Assembly (NCBI GenBank): GCA_003216715.1
Contig: QCIK01000011.1
Span: forward strand, 1-41,183
From: Prochlorococcus sp. AG-402-L09
GTDB lineage: Bacteria > Cyanobacteriota > Cyanobacteriia > PCC-6307 > Cyanobiaceae
Direction of reading: 5' to 3'
DNA length: 41,183 bases
Shown: positions 1 to 9,895 of the stretch, piece after piece
Layout: the number at the start of each line of letters is the position of its first letter
Numbering within the stretch: position 1 is the first letter of the stretch
Made by a program: the position numbers and the translations under genes
The notes under the pieces: model-generated
Told to the model about the DNA's origin: nothing
The model's database searches: none
What the model saw: only the letters and a program-made list of their open reading frames with translations

Positions 1-1359
1 AGCAGGCTCTTGAGAACGACTGATACCTTTTTCAAATCCAGCTGCAGCGGCTCTCGCACGACCGGCATGCCAAAGATGTCCTACAAAAGTAAACCAACCA
101 AGGAAGAATTGAGCACCTGCTAGCCACTGACGCAAATTAACAAAGTTAACAGCATTAGGCTCAGTAATGATTCCACCAACTGAGTTGATAGAAGCGTTTG
201 GAGCATGTGTCATGTATTCAGCAGCTCGGCGAACCTGCCAAGGCTGAATATCATTTTGAATCTTCTCAAGGCTGAGACCATTTGGTCCTCTAAGAGGCTC
301 AAGCCATGGTCCTCGGAAATCCCAAAAGCGCATAGTTTCTCCACCAAAGATGATTTCACCAGTAGGAGAACGCATTAGGTATTTACCTAAACCAGTTGGA
401 CCCATTGTTGAACCTACATTTGCTCCAATTCGTTGGTCACGAACTAGGAATGTAAAACTTTGGGCCTGAGAAGCTTCAGCGTTTGTTGGACCGTAGAACT
501 CAGATGGATAAGCAGTGTTGTTAAACCAGATGAAACATGAGGCAACAAAACTTGCGACACAGATTCCACCTAATGCATAACTTAGAAGTCCTTCACCATT
601 CCAGATAAAAGCTCTCCTTGCCCACCCGTAAGGCTGAGTGAAGATATGGAAAAGACCACCAATTATTTCAATCACTCCCAGGTAAACATGTCCTCCGACA
701 ATATCTTCCATTGAGTTAACACCAACCATCCAACCACCACCACCCCAAGGGGTTGATAGTAGATATCCGAAAATAATTCTTGGATCTAGTGTTGGGTTGA
801 TCAACCTAACTTCTCCTCCACCTGGAGCCCAAGTATCGTATGCACCACCTATGTACATCCAATTAATGGACCATAGAAGAGCACCAACACCTAGTACAAC
901 CAAATGAAAACCAAGAATGTTGGTCATTTGGTTTTTATCTCTCCAGTCAGTTGAGAAGAATGGGAAATCTTCTTCAAGTTTCTCTGGTCCAGCAAGGGAG
1001 TGAAAAACACCACCGAAACCAAGGATTCCAGATGCAACTAAATGAATAACACCAGCAATGAAGAAAGGCCATACATCTGTGACTTCTCCACCTGGACCAA
1101 TGCCATATCCAAACATGGCTACGTGAGGCATACAAATTAAGCCTTGTTCCCACATGGGTTTATCCATGGTGAAGTGACTTACTTCAAAAAGCATCATCGC
1201 GCCTGCCCAGAACACAATTAGTCCTGCGTGAGCAATGTGAGCGCCTAATAGTCTTCCAGAAAGGTTGATTAGCCTTGCATTTCCTACATACCAGGCGTAA
1301 CCAGTCTCTTCAAGACTTTGGTTAGGTGCGTTAAGCAAACTATTAAAGGGCGTTTCCAC
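1..1359 (-). CDS. psbC: Photosystem II CP43 core antenna protein (3' end cut by window)
   Basis: This is the inner light-harvesting chlorophyll-a protein of photosystem II, a thylakoid membrane protein with six helices. Reading the minus strand from GTG at 1359 gives an uninterrupted 453-codon frame with CP43 signatures such as [19 protein letters not shown] near the start and [20 protein letters not shown] in the large lumenal loop. The frame reaches base 1 still open at ISRSQEPA, so only about ten C-terminal residues should be missing. The GTG start is chosen because a strong ribosome site (GAGGAGGT, 1368-1375) precedes it by 8 nt. The start lies inside psbD, overlapping its last 17 nt, which is the classic psbDC arrangement. 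Expression is expected from the psbD promoter plus any internal one. Confidence 0.97.
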   Translation of the reverse strand, partial: METPFNSLLNAPNQSLEETGYAWYVGNARLINLSGRLLGAHIAHAGLIVFWAGAMMLFEVSHFTMDKPMWEQGLICMPHVAMFGYGIGPGGEVTDVWPFFIAGVIHLVASGILGFGGVFHSLAGPEKLEEDFPFFSTDWRDKNQMTNILGFHLVVLGVGALLWSINWMYIGGAYDTWAPGGGEVRLINPTLDPRIIFGYLLSTPWGGGGWMVGVNSMEDIVGGHVYLGVIEIIGGLFHIFTQPYGWARRAFIWNGEGLLSYALGGICVASFVASCFIWFNNTAYPSEFYGPTNAEASQAQSFTFLVRDQRIGANVGSTMGPTGLGKYLMRSPTGEIIFGGETMRFWDFRGPWLEPLRGPNGLSLEKIQNDIQPWQVRRAAEYMTHAPNASINSVGGIITEPNAVNFVNLRQWLAGAQFFLGWFTFVGHLWHAGRARAAAAGFEKGISRSQEPA

Positions 1360-2419
1360 GTGGGAGTACCTCCTCAGGGAATACAAAGTTTTCGTGTGGC
1401 TGGTCTACAGAAGACATCCAGGCACGCATACCTTCATTAAGAAGGATATTTTTAGTGTAGAAAGTTTCGAATTCAGGATCTTCAGCAGCTCTTATCTCTT
1501 GGCTAACGAAGTCGTAAGCACGAAGGTTTAGAGCTAGTCCAACGATTCCAATTGATGCAGCCCACATACCTGTTACTGGTACGAAGAGCATCAAGAAATG
1601 AAGGAAACGCTTATTTGAGAAAGCAATACCGAAAATCTGACTCCAGAAACGGTTTGCTGTAATAAATGAGTAAGTTTCTTCTTCTTGAACTGGATCGAAA
1701 CCTCTAAAAGTAGAACTCTGAGCTTTTCCATCAGAGTACTGACTTGAATCTTCGTAAAGAGTGTTCTGAACAGTTGCACCGTGAATAGCACAAAGAAGAG
1801 CACCTCCAAGAATTCCAGCTACTCCCATCATGTGGAATGGGTTAAGAGTAATATTGTGGAATCCTTGGATGAAGAGGATGAAACGGAATATTGCTGCAAC
1901 TCCAAAAGAAGGAGCGAAAAACCAACTGTGCTGTCCTAAAGGGTAAATAAGGAAGCAAGCTGTGAATACTGCAATAACTGCTGAGAAAGCAAGTGCGTTA
2001 TATGGACGGATACCAACTAGTCTTGCAATTTCGAATTGACGAAGCATAAAGCCAATAAGACTAAATGCACCGTGCAGAGCAACGAAATTCCATAGGCCAC
2101 CAAGCTGGAACCAGCGTGTTAAATCGCCCTGAGCTTCTGGTCCCCAAAGGAATAGAAGACTGTGACCCATGGCATCGCCAGGAGTACTAACAGCGGCTGT
2201 GAGGAAATTACATCCCTCAAGGTAAGAACTGGCTACACCATGGGTGTACCAGGAAGAAACGAAGGTTGTACCTGTAAACCATCCACCAATAGCTAGGAAA
2301 GCTGTAGGGAAGAGAAGTAGTCCAGACCAACCAACAAATACGAATCGGTCGCGCTTTAACCAGTCATCGAGGGCGTCAAACCAACCTCGTTCTGTTGCGC
2401 TTCCAACAGCGATCGTCAT
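1343..2419 (-). CDS. psbD: Photosystem II reaction centre D2 protein
   Basis: D2 pairs with D1 to hold P680, pheophytin, the quinone QA and the non-haem iron. The 358-residue protein is close to the usual 352. Visible landmarks are the redox tyrosine TyrD in FLIYPLG (Tyr159), the chlorophyll-ligand histidine in NPFHMMG (His196) and the iron/QA ligand histidine in AIHGAT (His213), each one position lower than standard numbering. It starts at ATG 2419 and its 3' end overlaps psbC by 17 nt, so the pair is co-transcribed. The 200 nt between it and ycf4 must hold both divergent promoters. No duplicate psbD is visible here. Confidence 0.98.
   Translation of the reverse strand: MTIAVGSATERGWFDALDDWLKRDRFVFVGWSGLLLFPTAFLAIGGWFTGTTFVSSWYTHGVASSYLEGCNFLTAAVSTPGDAMGHSLLFLWGPEAQGDLTRWFQLGGLWNFVALHGAFSLIGFMLRQFEIARLVGIRPYNALAFSAVIAVFTACFLIYPLGQHSWFFAPSFGVAAIFRFILFIQGFHNITLNPFHMMGVAGILGGALLCAIHGATVQNTLYEDSSQYSDGKAQSSTFRGFDPVQEEETYSFITANRFWSQIFGIAFSNKRFLHFLMLFVPVTGMWAASIGIVGLALNLRAYDFVSQEIRAAEDPEFETFYTKNILLNEGMRAWMSSVDQPHENFVFPEEVLPRGNAL
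1368..1375 (-). promoter_or_regulatory. Ribosome binding site of psbC inside psbD
   Basis: On the minus strand GAGGAGGT sits 8 nt before the GTG start of psbC, within the last codons of psbD. It supports the GTG as the real start and independent loading of ribosomes on psbC. Confidence 0.8.
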
Positions 2420-2576
2420 GGGAGGAGCGTTGCTGAGCTTTTGTATACGTCGGAGACTTTAACAACGATGACGGGGTTTGTGGGTAAATCTTTAACTTGA
2501 TGAAATCCCTTGTATTGAATTGAGATAAAATAAATTTTTTTTATTGCTAGTTAGTAATTGTCAAAAACTTAGTCTC

Positions 2577-2582
2577 TATAAT
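2577..2582 (+). promoter_or_regulatory. Candidate -10 box for ycf4
   Basis: A perfect TATAAT lies 38 nt upstream of the ycf4 ATG. The nearest -35-like element (TTGTCA, 2558-2563) is only 13 nt away, shorter than the normal spacer, so this may be a -10-only promoter of the kind common in cyanobacteria. A short GGGG/CCCC inverted repeat lies between it and the start codon (about 2591-2605). Confidence 0.4.
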
Positions 2583-2619
2583 GTTTTGAAAGGGGTATGG
2601 TCCCCATTTTCACGAAATT

Positions 2620-3195
2620 ATGTCAACCGAATCAAATTTAAGTCAATCAGAAAAAGAGTTATCTGATTTAGTTCTAGAACAAGAAATTAAAGGTTCGCGT
2701 AAGGTTTCGAACTATTTAGTTGCTTCAATGCTCAGTATTGGTGGTGTTGGATTTTTATTGGCTTCTTTGTCTAGTTATTTTGGCAAGGATTTCTTACCCT
2801 TGGGTAACCCCTCTACTTTGATTTTTGTTCCTCAAGGTTTGGTTATGGGGCTTTATGGTTTTGTCGCTTTTTTATTAGCCCTTTATTTTTGGAGACTTAT
2901 CAATATAGATTATGGTTCTGGGGTTAATAGATTTGATAAAAACAAAGGGGTTTTATCTCTTTCCCGTAGAGGATTATTTAAGGATATTGAAATAGAAATT
3001 CCTATTGATGATATAAAAGCTGTCAAATTAGAAGTTAGAGAAGGTTTTAATCCACTAAGAAGAGTATCTTTGAGAATTAAAGGCAGGAAGGATTTACCAA
3101 TATCAAAAGTTGGTGCTCCTAAACCATTATTGGATTTAGAGAATGAAGGTGCTGAAATCGCGAGATTTTTAGAGGTTAACCTTGAAGGACTTTAA
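2620..3195 (+). CDS. ycf4: Photosystem I assembly protein Ycf4
   Basis: Ycf4 is a thylakoid protein that helps assemble photosystem I. The 191-residue product has the family layout: a short acidic N-terminus, two membrane segments (about 31-50 and 66-92), then a soluble domain with the conserved stretch [19 protein letters not shown] and a [23 protein letters not shown]-like tail. Length fits the usual ~185. It is divergent from psbD and its last 14 nt overlap the start of the cyclophilin-like gene, suggesting co-transcription of the two. Confidence 0.95.
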   Translation: MSTESNLSQSEKELSDLVLEQEIKGSRKVSNYLVASMLSIGGVGFLLASLSSYFGKDFLPLGNPSTLIFVPQGLVMGLYGFVAFLLALYFWRLINIDYGSGVNRFDKNKGVLSLSRRGLFKDIEIEIPIDDIKAVKLEVREGFNPLRRVSLRIKGRKDLPISKVGAPKPLLDLENEGAEIARFLEVNLEGL

Positions 3196-3892
3196 AAATA
3201 AAATTATAAAGATTTTAGATAATTCAACTTTAACTTATAAAGTTTTTCTATCATCATATATTTTTTTATTTGTAAGTCTGACTTTAATATCGGGATGTTC
3301 AAATTTGAAGAAGAATGAAGATATAAATATATGCTCTTCTACAATATTTCCCTGCTCAATATCAAATGAATATGTATTATTGATTACCAATAAAGGAAAA
3401 ATAAAACTAGAGCTATATGGCAAATTTGCTCCAATAACTGTTGGTAACTTTATTGATTTTGTTGAAAAAGGTGCATATGATAATACAACTTTTAATAGGG
3501 TTATAAAAAAACCTTACCCTTTTATAATTAGGGGTGGAGAAAATATTTCTATAAATAATAAAAATAAGTTTATAGATACCAAAACAGGAAAGATAAGATA
3601 TATTCCTTTGGAAATAAAACTGAAAACAAAAAAATTACCAATTTATGGTAGAGAAATTGATGTCGCTAATCAAATAAATAACATTGAACTTAAGCATAAA
3701 AGATCATATTTATCCATGGCAAGATCTAAAACATTGAATTCAGCAAGCTCGCAGTTTTATATATTACTAAAATCTTTACCAGAACTTGATGGAAGGTTTG
3801 CCGTTTTTGGAAGAGTAATTAGTGGTATGAGTATAGTTGATTTAATTCAAGAAGAAGATTTTATAATTGAAGCAAAAAGAGTCGATTTCTAA
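3182..3892 (+). CDS. Cyclophilin-type peptidyl-prolyl isomerase, probable lipoprotein
   Basis: The 236-residue protein has a hydrophobic signal segment ending in a lipobox (LISGC, Cys39), so it is probably anchored at the outer face of a membrane (periplasm or thylakoid lumen). The cyclophilin fold follows from about residue 64: [20 protein letters not shown], then [13 protein letters not shown] and [11 protein letters not shown]. The usual FxxQGGD motif reads FIIRGGE, with Arg in place of Gln, so catalytic strength is uncertain. The TTG at 3182 is the only reasonable start before the signal segment and lies inside the end of ycf4. Coupling to ycf4 suggests, but does not show, a role in photosystem assembly. 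Confidence 0.85.
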   Translation: MKDFKNKIIKILDNSTLTYKVFLSSYIFLFVSLTLISGCSNLKKNEDINICSSTIFPCSISNEYVLLITNKGKIKLELYGKFAPITVGNFIDFVEKGAYDNTTFNRVIKKPYPFIIRGGENISINNKNKFIDTKTGKIRYIPLEIKLKTKKLPIYGREIDVANQINNIELKHKRSYLSMARSKTLNSASSQFYILLKSLPELDGRFAVFGRVISGMSIVDLIQEEDFIIEAKRVDF

Positions 3893-3900
3893 GAAAAATA

Positions 3901-4410
3901 TTATTTTGTGGTTTTTAGCATTTCAGTATTGACTCCTGAGGCTCTCTTAAGAGCAACTTTTCCTGTTCTGGCAATTTCTGAAATTCCATAAGGTTTTAAT
4001 AAGTTCTCTAATGCAACAAGTTTCCCAGGATCTCCAACAACTTCAAGTGTCAGTGCATCATCAGAAACGTCTACAACTTTTGCTCTGAAAACTTGAACAA
4101 GATCTAAGATTTTACCTCTGTTTTCTGAGGTCGCTGAAACTTTTAAGAGCATCAACTCTCTTTCTACAGCAGGTAAAGTTGTTAAATCTAGAACTTCTAA
4201 AATGTTTATTAATTTGTTTAGCTGCTTTGTCATTTGTTGAAGGGTTGAGTCGTCCCCTTGAACAACCATGGTTAATCTAGAAATTCCTTTGGCTTCTGCA
4301 GGACCTACAGCCAAACTATCAATATTGAAACCTCTTCTTGCGAAAAGACCTGCAATCCTGCTTAGTGCTCCAGACTCATCTTCAACTAAAACTGAAAGTG
4401 TGTGCTTCAT
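3901..4410 (-). CDS. ilvH: Acetolactate synthase small (regulatory) subunit
   Basis: The regulatory subunit binds branched-chain amino acids and controls the catalytic subunit IlvB in valine, leucine and isoleucine synthesis. Residues 2-77 form the ACT domain, with [20 protein letters not shown] and the G-F-N-I-D-S-L motif. The C-terminal half carries the family stretch VELMLLKVS-like and [19 protein letters not shown]. The 169-residue length is normal. It lies 5 nt after the end of the alpha/beta hydrolase gene, so the two are probably one transcript, and converges on the cyclophilin gene with an 8-nt gap. Confidence 0.96.
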   Translation of the reverse strand: MKHTLSVLVEDESGALSRIAGLFARRGFNIDSLAVGPAEAKGISRLTMVVQGDDSTLQQMTKQLNKLINILEVLDLTTLPAVERELMLLKVSATSENRGKILDLVQVFRAKVVDVSDDALTLEVVGDPGKLVALENLLKPYGISEIARTGKVALKRASGVNTEMLKTTK

Positions 4411-4415
4411 ATTTT

Positions 4416-5388
4416 TTACTTAGAAGTGTTTAAGTTCTTCAGCCATTTCAGAACAATTTCATTGAAATGTTTCGGTAATTCATCGTGGAGACAATGGCCT
4501 GCTTCATTAATTACAGATAATTTAAGCCAAGGATGGAGCTTTATTAGTTTTTTTGCTAAAAATATAGGTATCAATTTATCCTGTTTACCCCAAATTAATA
4601 AAATTGGTGGGCGATTAGGAAGGTTTTTAATCTTTTCAACTATAGATGGACCTTTTGCAGAATTCGGTCTATTGCTCATTCCAATGCACATCGCTCTAAG
4701 AGATTTGGAGGCATTTACTCTCCTCGCAGGGACTGTAACTATCCTTTTTAATGAAGTGTCATTTGAAATTGAGCGAAAATATGCGCTTTGAAGAGCAAAA
4801 GTAATTAATTTTGTTCTTGATATTAAATTTATTAAGATCTTAAGTGGAAATAAATGAAAAACAATTCTTATAAGAAAACTTTTAACTTTTATCAGCCTAC
4901 TTGGTAAAGAAAATTTAATTGGATTAATAAAAACTGGTTCTGGTAGTGGCGCTGCAATTATCGTTTTTATTAATTCAGGTCTCTCAGATAGGGTTGTTAT
5001 TGCTGTTAAAGCTCCCAATGAATTTCCAATTAATATAACTTTGCCATTTTTTTGAATATCTACAATTTCATCAAGAAAAGAAGCTAATTGATTTGCCCAA
5101 AATTGATTATCTAAATATTTTATTTTGCTTTGAAGATTTTGCTCTGATTTCCCCAAAACCTATTAAATCTATTCCGAAGACCCTGAAACCTTCTGAAGCA
5201 AATTTTTCTGCATTATTTCTCCAATGATCGCTGCTAGCTCCAAACCCATGAATCAGAACAATTGGAGGATTAGATTCATTTCCTGTTTCTCTGAAGTGAA
5301 CCTTAAGATCTTTGTAGCTCCAGTATTTAGACTCACCCCAGTCAGGGGATCCAATGAAAGGCTCTTTATTTAAAATATTTGACTTCAT
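4416..5388 (-). pseudogene. Alpha/beta-fold hydrolase interrupted by one frameshift
   Basis: Two adjacent minus-strand frames are the halves of one hydrolase of about 320 residues. The 5' half (ATG at 5388) holds the oxyanion segment LIHGFGASSDHWR and runs to FGIDLIGFG. The 3' half, entered one base off, continues at KSEQ and holds the nucleophile elbow IGNSLGAL, the acid WGKQDKL and the catalytic histidine AGHCLHDE. The frame changes at a GGGG run (5151-5154); reading GGG would restore the join GFG-KSEQ. Every catalytic part is present, so this could be a recent mutation, an assembly error at a homopolymer or, less likely, slippage. Substrate unknown; it is 5 nt from ilvH. Confidence 0.85.
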
Positions 5389-5532
5389 TTAATTCAGGAC
5401 TCACTTTAACTTTGAGTTATGTAGTTTTTAATTTTATTTTAAGTTTATTTTAAAAAATTTGCGCATGCCCTTGGATTGTTATCTGAATGTAAGGGCTTTA
5501 GGTTTTAATAGTAAATGAGTTAAATTATCTGA

Positions 5533-5631
5533 ATGGCATCAGAAATTTTTGGAATCGCTGCAGTCTTTTGGGTTTTAATTCCCGTTGGGCTTCTAGGAGG
5601 AGTTCTTCTTTTGAAACTTCAAGGTGATTAA
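5533..5631 (+). CDS. petM: Cytochrome b6f complex subunit 7 (PetM)
   Basis: A 32-residue single-helix protein, [19 protein letters not shown] followed by [13 protein letters not shown]. Length, the MASEIF start and the hydrophobic core match PetM, a small structural subunit of the cytochrome b6f complex in the thylakoid membrane. It lies 44 nt upstream of ycf39 on the same strand. No strong ribosome site is visible. Confidence 0.93.
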   Translation: MASEIFGIAAVFWVLIPVGLLGGVLLLKLQGD

Positions 5632-5674
5632 TTTCCACAATCCATAGTTTGCCCATTTAAGCTCCAATCTTGTA

Positions 5675-6649
5675 ATGAATTCAACTATGCAAGTTCTGGT
5701 GATTGGTGGCACAGGAACTCTCGGTCGCCAAATAGCCAAAAACGCCATAGATGCAGGGCATAAAGTGCGCTGCATGGTGAGAAAACCAAAATCTGCGTCA
5801 TTTCTTCAAGAGTGGGGTTGCGAATTAACTCGTGGCAATTTATTAAACAAAGAAGATATTGTGTACGCTCTTGACGGGGTTGATGCTGTTATTGATGCAG
5901 CTACTAGCAGACCTGATGATCCCCGCAGCGTCTACGAAATAGATTGGGATGGAAAATTAAATTTATACAATGCTTGCGAAGAAAAAAATGTAAAAAGAGT
6001 TGTATTTCTATCTCTGTTAGGTGCAGAAAAATATAGAAAAATCCCATTAATGGACATTAAATACTGTACTGAAGAATTATTGGTAAGTTCATCGTTGGAT
6101 TACACCATTTTGCAAGGTGTTGCTTTCATGCAAGGTGTAATAGGTCAATTTGCTATTCCTATTTTAAATAATGAACCAGTTTGGATAAGCGGAAATCCTA
6201 CTGATATTGCTTATATGAATACGCAAGACATAGCTAGATTTGCTGTTGCAGCTTTAGATAGGCCTCAAACCATAAAAGGAAGATTTCCTATTGTTGGACC
6301 TAAAGCTTGGAGCGCTAAAGAACTAGTAGATCTATGTGAAAAGTTTAGTGAAAAAAAAGCAAGAGTTCTAAAAGTTTCACCAACAATTATTTCCCTTGCT
6401 CAATCAGTTGTATCGTTTTTTGAACCAACCTTAAATGTTGCCGAGAGACTCTCTTTCTCTGAATTAAGCGGTAGTGGTGGAAAATTGGATGCACCCATGG
6501 ATGAGACTTATACCGCTTTTGGTTTGAATCAAGCTGATTTAACAACAATGGAGGGTTATATAAAAGAGTATTACGGGGTCATATTGAAAAGGCTTAAAGA
6601 TATTGGAGTTGATTTGGATATTGAAGAGAAAAAGAAATTCCCAATTTGA
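5675..6649 (+). CDS. ycf39: Ycf39-type atypical SDR, photosystem II assembly factor
   Basis: The N-terminus has the NmrA-like Rossmann motif VLVIGGTGTLGRQI and the arginine-rich VRCMVRKP, and the body follows the Ycf39/HCF244 pattern (VVFLSLLGAEKYRKIPLMDIK, then YTILQGVAFMQGVIGQFAIP). The 324-residue length is typical. In cyanobacteria Ycf39 acts in early photosystem II assembly and chlorophyll delivery to D1. Two ATGs are possible, 5675 and 5687; the second gives the MQVLVIGGTG start more usual in this family, so the first four residues are uncertain. petM lies just upstream. Confidence 0.93.
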   Translation: MNSTMQVLVIGGTGTLGRQIAKNAIDAGHKVRCMVRKPKSASFLQEWGCELTRGNLLNKEDIVYALDGVDAVIDAATSRPDDPRSVYEIDWDGKLNLYNACEEKNVKRVVFLSLLGAEKYRKIPLMDIKYCTEELLVSSSLDYTILQGVAFMQGVIGQFAIPILNNEPVWISGNPTDIAYMNTQDIARFAVAALDRPQTIKGRFPIVGPKAWSAKELVDLCEKFSEKKARVLKVSPTIISLAQSVVSFFEPTLNVAERLSFSELSGSGGKLDAPMDETYTAFGLNQADLTTMEGYIKEYYGVILKRLKDIGVDLDIEEKKKFPI

Positions 6650-6701
6650 GCCATTGCAAAAATATAGTTGATATGTACTATTAAGGAAAATCTCTTTTCT
6701 G

Positions 6702-6917
6702 ATGTCAATTAGTCAAATTAAGAATCTAAATAGAAGACTAGAAATTCTAACTAAAGAAGCTTCTGCAGAACTAGATAAGTTATGTGGTAATGAATTATGG
6801 AAAAGTATTGGATTTGAGGCTTTTGATGGTTTAGCTGATGCCAGTTTAAGAGCTTCTGCGAATTATTATTATGGACAATTTCAAACTGCTCGAGAGTTGC
6901 AAGACATTTTTAGTTAA
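6702..6917 (+). CDS. Small conserved-looking hypothetical protein
   Basis: This 71-residue protein is predicted to be largely helical and soluble, with charged heptad-like spacing at the N-terminus (ISQIKNLNRRLEILTKEASA) and a Gly-Phe-Ala-rich middle (IGFEAFDGLADASLRAS). It has no signal peptide, membrane segment or Cys motif. I do not recognise the family. It sits between ycf39 and infA on the same strand. ATG at 6702 is the only sensible start. Coding is supported by a full-length frame with ordinary amino-acid composition. Confidence 0.7.
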   Translation: MSISQIKNLNRRLEILTKEASAELDKLCGNELWKSIGFEAFDGLADASLRASANYYYGQFQTARELQDIFS

Positions 6918-6993
6918 ATATGCATTTATTGTTTAATTAAAGACTTTTTAGAATACAATCATTCAAGTTAATTAGTGATGCCAAAAAAAACAC

Positions 6994-7263
6994 ATGATTG
7001 AAACATCCGGCGTGATTGAAAAAGAGCAAGGAAATGGATTCTATCTTGTAACTCTTGAACAGCCCGCTGGACATCAATGCTTGTGTAGGGCAGCAGGGAA
7101 ATTGACAAAATTTAGAATAAAATTGCTCGCAGGAGATAAAGTTCTTGTTGAAATAAGTCCTTATGATTTAACTCGAGGTCGTATTACTTATAGAGAAAGA
7201 AACGTAGGCCCTGGAGGAGGAAGACAAGGTGGCAACAGACCAGGAGGACCAAGGAAAAGGTAA
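6994..7263 (+). CDS. infA: Translation initiation factor IF-1
   Basis: IF-1 binds the ribosomal A site during initiation. The S1-like OB fold is clear: IETSGVIEKEQGNGFYLVTL, then KLTKFRIKLLAGDKVLVEISPYDLTRGRITYR. The family usually ends shortly after this motif (about 72 residues); here a Gly/Arg/Pro-rich tail (NVGPGGGRQGGNRPGGPRKR) takes it to 89 residues. The canonical M-x-K-E-D-x-I-E start is replaced by MIETSGVIEKEQ. It converges on the NTRC gene with a 4-nt gap. Confidence 0.93.
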   Translation: MIETSGVIEKEQGNGFYLVTLEQPAGHQCLCRAAGKLTKFRIKLLAGDKVLVEISPYDLTRGRITYRERNVGPGGGRQGGNRPGGPRKR

Positions 7264-7267
7264 TTCT

Positions 7268-8644
7268 TTAATCCACTAGTTCATCTAACGCGGATTTATA
7301 TTCACTTCTTGCTTTAACACCTTTCCATTGTTTTTTTAATTCCTTATTTTTGAAAAGGTGTACCGTTGGAGTTCCGCTCACTTCTGCTTGTTTAGCAATG
7401 TCTTGATCGTTCTCAATATCAATCTCAACACCTATTGCTTTCCCGTTTGATTCGTTAAGAACTCTGTGAAGTTGAGGCTTGAGTATGTGGCAAGGCCCAC
7501 AATTACTAGACGTATATATTACAAAAAGAGGTTTATTGGTTTCGTGATATAACTTTCTCAGAGCAAAACTTCCCTTTTGCCAAGTCTTTTCTGGATCGAA
7601 ATTTTCCTCGTTACTAATTTCTAAAGTTTTTGTTGTCTCAGCCTTTGATGGCTCTAATTCATCTCGTTTGACGAGAGTTGATAGTTTATTTTTTGATAGC
7701 CATCTTTCGGCGGCCAAAGCTGCTTTACAACCACTGCCTGCAGCGGTAACACCTTGACGCCATTCCGAGTCAGCAACATCTCCCGCTGCATAAACACCTT
7801 CCAAAGAAGTTTCTGGCCTTCCAGGTTTTGTTAGTAAGTAACCTTTTGAGTCTGTACTTAACTGATTCGTGAACAACGAAGTGTTGGGAGTATGTCCAAT
7901 CGCATAAAAAAGGCCTTTAGCTAAAATTTCATCTTCCTGGTTAGTATTTTTTCTTTTAACTTTTAATTTTTCCAGCCATTCATTACCTAAAACATCTAAA
8001 AGCTCTGTCTCCCAGTGAATAGTAATATTGGGGTTTGCTTCTACTCTATCGGCCATTGCTGCAGAGGCCTTTAACTTGTTTGATCTGACCAATAAATGTA
8101 CATGACTTCCGTATTTAGTTAGATATTCAGCTTCTTCACAGGCTGAGTCCCCTCCTCCAATTACTGCTAATTCTTCGTTTCTGAATTGAGGAGTTGCCCC
8201 ATCGCAAATTGCACAGGCACTAATACCTTTGCTCCAGAATGATTTCTCGTTTTTAATACCTAGTCGATTGGCGCTTGCTCCAGTGGAGATGATTAACGAG
8301 TTTGATTTAATATTTTGAGTGGAAGTAAAAATAGAAAAGGGTCTTTTGCTTAGATCAATTGATATGGCATCTTCTTCAATTAACTTTGTCCCCCATCTCA
8401 CAGCTTGCGCTTTGATTAAATCCATCAATTCTGGTCCTTGAACTCCATTAGGGAACCCTGGGAAATTCTCTACAAATGTTGTCGTCATTAATTGACCACC
8501 AGGGATTCCACCTTGTTTAAAACCAGTAATAAGCAATGGCTGAAGATTCGCTCTTGCCGCATATATGGCGGCTGTGTATCCTGCAGGTCCTGAGCCTATA
8601 ATTACTAAATTCTCAGTTTTTAATTCTTTTTTCTCGGCTGGCAT
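7268..8644 (-). CDS. trxB: NADPH thioredoxin reductase with fused thioredoxin domain (NTRC)
   Basis: The 458-residue protein joins a reductase to a thioredoxin in one chain. Residues 13-40 hold the FAD-binding motif ([17 protein letters not shown]), Cys144/Cys147 in CAICDG form the reductase disulphide, [15 protein letters not shown] is the NADPH site, and YAAGDVAD closes the FAD domain. After a linker, residues ~365-458 are a thioredoxin with CGPC (Cys382/Cys385) and the cis-proline segment [13 protein letters not shown] uses NADPH to reduce 2-Cys peroxiredoxins and other targets in photosynthetic organisms. It stands alone on the minus strand, tail to tail with infA. Confidence 0.96.
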   Translation of the reverse strand: MPAEKKELKTENLVIIGSGPAGYTAAIYAARANLQPLLITGFKQGGIPGGQLMTTTFVENFPGFPNGVQGPELMDLIKAQAVRWGTKLIEEDAISIDLSKRPFSIFTSTQNIKSNSLIISTGASANRLGIKNEKSFWSKGISACAICDGATPQFRNEELAVIGGGDSACEEAEYLTKYGSHVHLLVRSNKLKASAAMADRVEANPNITIHWETELLDVLGNEWLEKLKVKRKNTNQEDEILAKGLFYAIGHTPNTSLFTNQLSTDSKGYLLTKPGRPETSLEGVYAAGDVADSEWRQGVTAAGSGCKAALAAERWLSKNKLSTLVKRDELEPSKAETTKTLEISNEENFDPEKTWQKGSFALRKLYHETNKPLFVIYTSSNCGPCHILKPQLHRVLNESNGKAIGVEIDIENDQDIAKQAEVSGTPTVHLFKNKELKKQWKGVKARSEYKSALDELVD

Positions 8645-8745
8645 TCCATACCATAATTAAACTGACTTATACGATATAAGAAAAAATCTTGAAAGTGTAT
8701 TTAAAGAATAAAAAGGGTTATTTTAAATTTCAAATTTATAGAAAA

Positions 8746-9006
8746 TTAAAGCTCTAAAAGTTCATCAGCGTCAAAATTCTCTTTTTGAAAATTAGGAACT
8801 TGTAAGGTTGAGGCTTTTAATCCTTCAGGGTAAGTATTTATACATGTAATCCATTCACAGAATTCCTGGCTGATAGCGTAACTATCTTCATATCTTTCCA
8901 CACTATCAAGTAAAGCTATTCTGCTTGCTGCCCAACAGCTTGCGATACTTATTCTCTTGTTGAAAGAAGCATTCATAATTAATCCCCAACGAGCACACCA
9001 TGACAT
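8746..9006 (-). CDS. Hypothetical protein
   Basis: The frame codes for up to 86 residues. The first ten (MSWCARWGLI) are hydrophobic and Trp-rich, and a second ATG at 8976 would give a 76-residue protein starting NASFNKRISIAS with a TGGGGA-like ribosome site before it, so I favour the internal start. The body is acidic at the C-terminus (ENFDADELLEL) with two Cys near the middle. No membrane segment or known motif. Its neighbours are NTRC and another unknown gene on the same strand; function unknown. Confidence 0.6.
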   Translation of the reverse strand: MSWCARWGLIMNASFNKRISIASCWAASRIALLDSVERYEDSYAISQEFCEWITCINTYPEGLKASTLQVPNFQKENFDADELLEL

Positions 9007-9183
9007 GCCATAGGTAGATTAACTTGTGTTTTTTGGTACAAATTTGCGTTTTGTCTGGAAAACGAAATTATCACTTAAGATTTAAGATTGTCTTAATATT
9101 TGCGTCTGAAACCTATCATTTTAAATGTCCTCAATATTGATCATTGGTCAATGAGGTTACTTAATTGAATATTTGCTAATAAA

Positions 9184-9762
9184 TCAGACTGCTTCTGTAT
9201 GATTTATTAACAATTTTTCGACATCATTAATACCTTCAATTGCTGCGTTTTTGGCTAATTCAAAATTGCCATTAGCTTCTTCTTCCAATGCTTTGGCAAT
9301 CTTATTTGTTAATTCTTCCTTATTACCTTCGATCATTACTATTAGTTCATTCTCTATTACTTTCCTAACGGCTTTAGACGGCAATTTATCATCTTTTGCT
9401 TCGGCAAATGTTCCTTGGACAAGTTCTTGAATAAATAATCGATGAACTTCGCTGCTTCTTAAAAAACTTTCAGTAGCGTTGATTATTCCCTCAACTAAAG
9501 CTTCGTCTGGTTCAGATTCTTTGTTTGCAAGCTTAAATTCCCAGTCAAGATGCTTCCTCTGCCATCCTGAAGAATGAAGGCTTGGCATTACTGTCTGAGA
9601 AAAAGTATCTACAGACATTTCGTAAATTCGTTCTGCTAATCGCTCACACCATTCTTTGCCGTGACTTTGTAGATTTTTTTGCATGGCTGTTCTTGGAACA
9701 GCATGCCCACCGTGATGGCTATGACATACGCCATCAGGACATTCGATCGCGGTGAGGCTCAT
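9184..9762 (-). CDS. Hypothetical protein with Cys/His-rich N-terminus
   Basis: A 192-residue soluble protein, helical and acidic after residue 30. The first 21 residues hold two Cys and four His (IECPDGVCHSHHGGHAV), which could bind a metal, perhaps zinc, copper or nickel. The C-terminal third is a charged helical region (NKEELTNKIAKALEEEANGN). I do not recognise the family. It is divergent from pntA with about 130 nt between them. ATG at 9762 keeps the whole Cys/His segment. Confidence 0.75.
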   Translation of the reverse strand: MSLTAIECPDGVCHSHHGGHAVPRTAMQKNLQSHGKEWCERLAERIYEMSVDTFSQTVMPSLHSSGWQRKHLDWEFKLANKESEPDEALVEGIINATESFLRSSEVHRLFIQELVQGTFAEAKDDKLPSKAVRKVIENELIVMIEGNKEELTNKIAKALEEEANGNFELAKNAAIEGINDVEKLLINHTEAV

Positions 9763-9895
9763 TTTTTCTTGATCGATAACATTTTCTCATTTCCTTCATA
9801 GCCAAGAAAAAGTATTTGGAAAACCTTTCTTAACTAAAAATGCTGGTATTCAAACGTTTCCTCTCCTAATCTTAAGGAGGATAAAATTTTTTACT

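Noticed and set aside
5461-5500. GCCCTT/AAGGGC inverted repeat upstream of petM as a regulatory RNA
   Set aside because: Six pairs with a 20-nt loop is weak and no known riboswitch or sRNA motif is seen.
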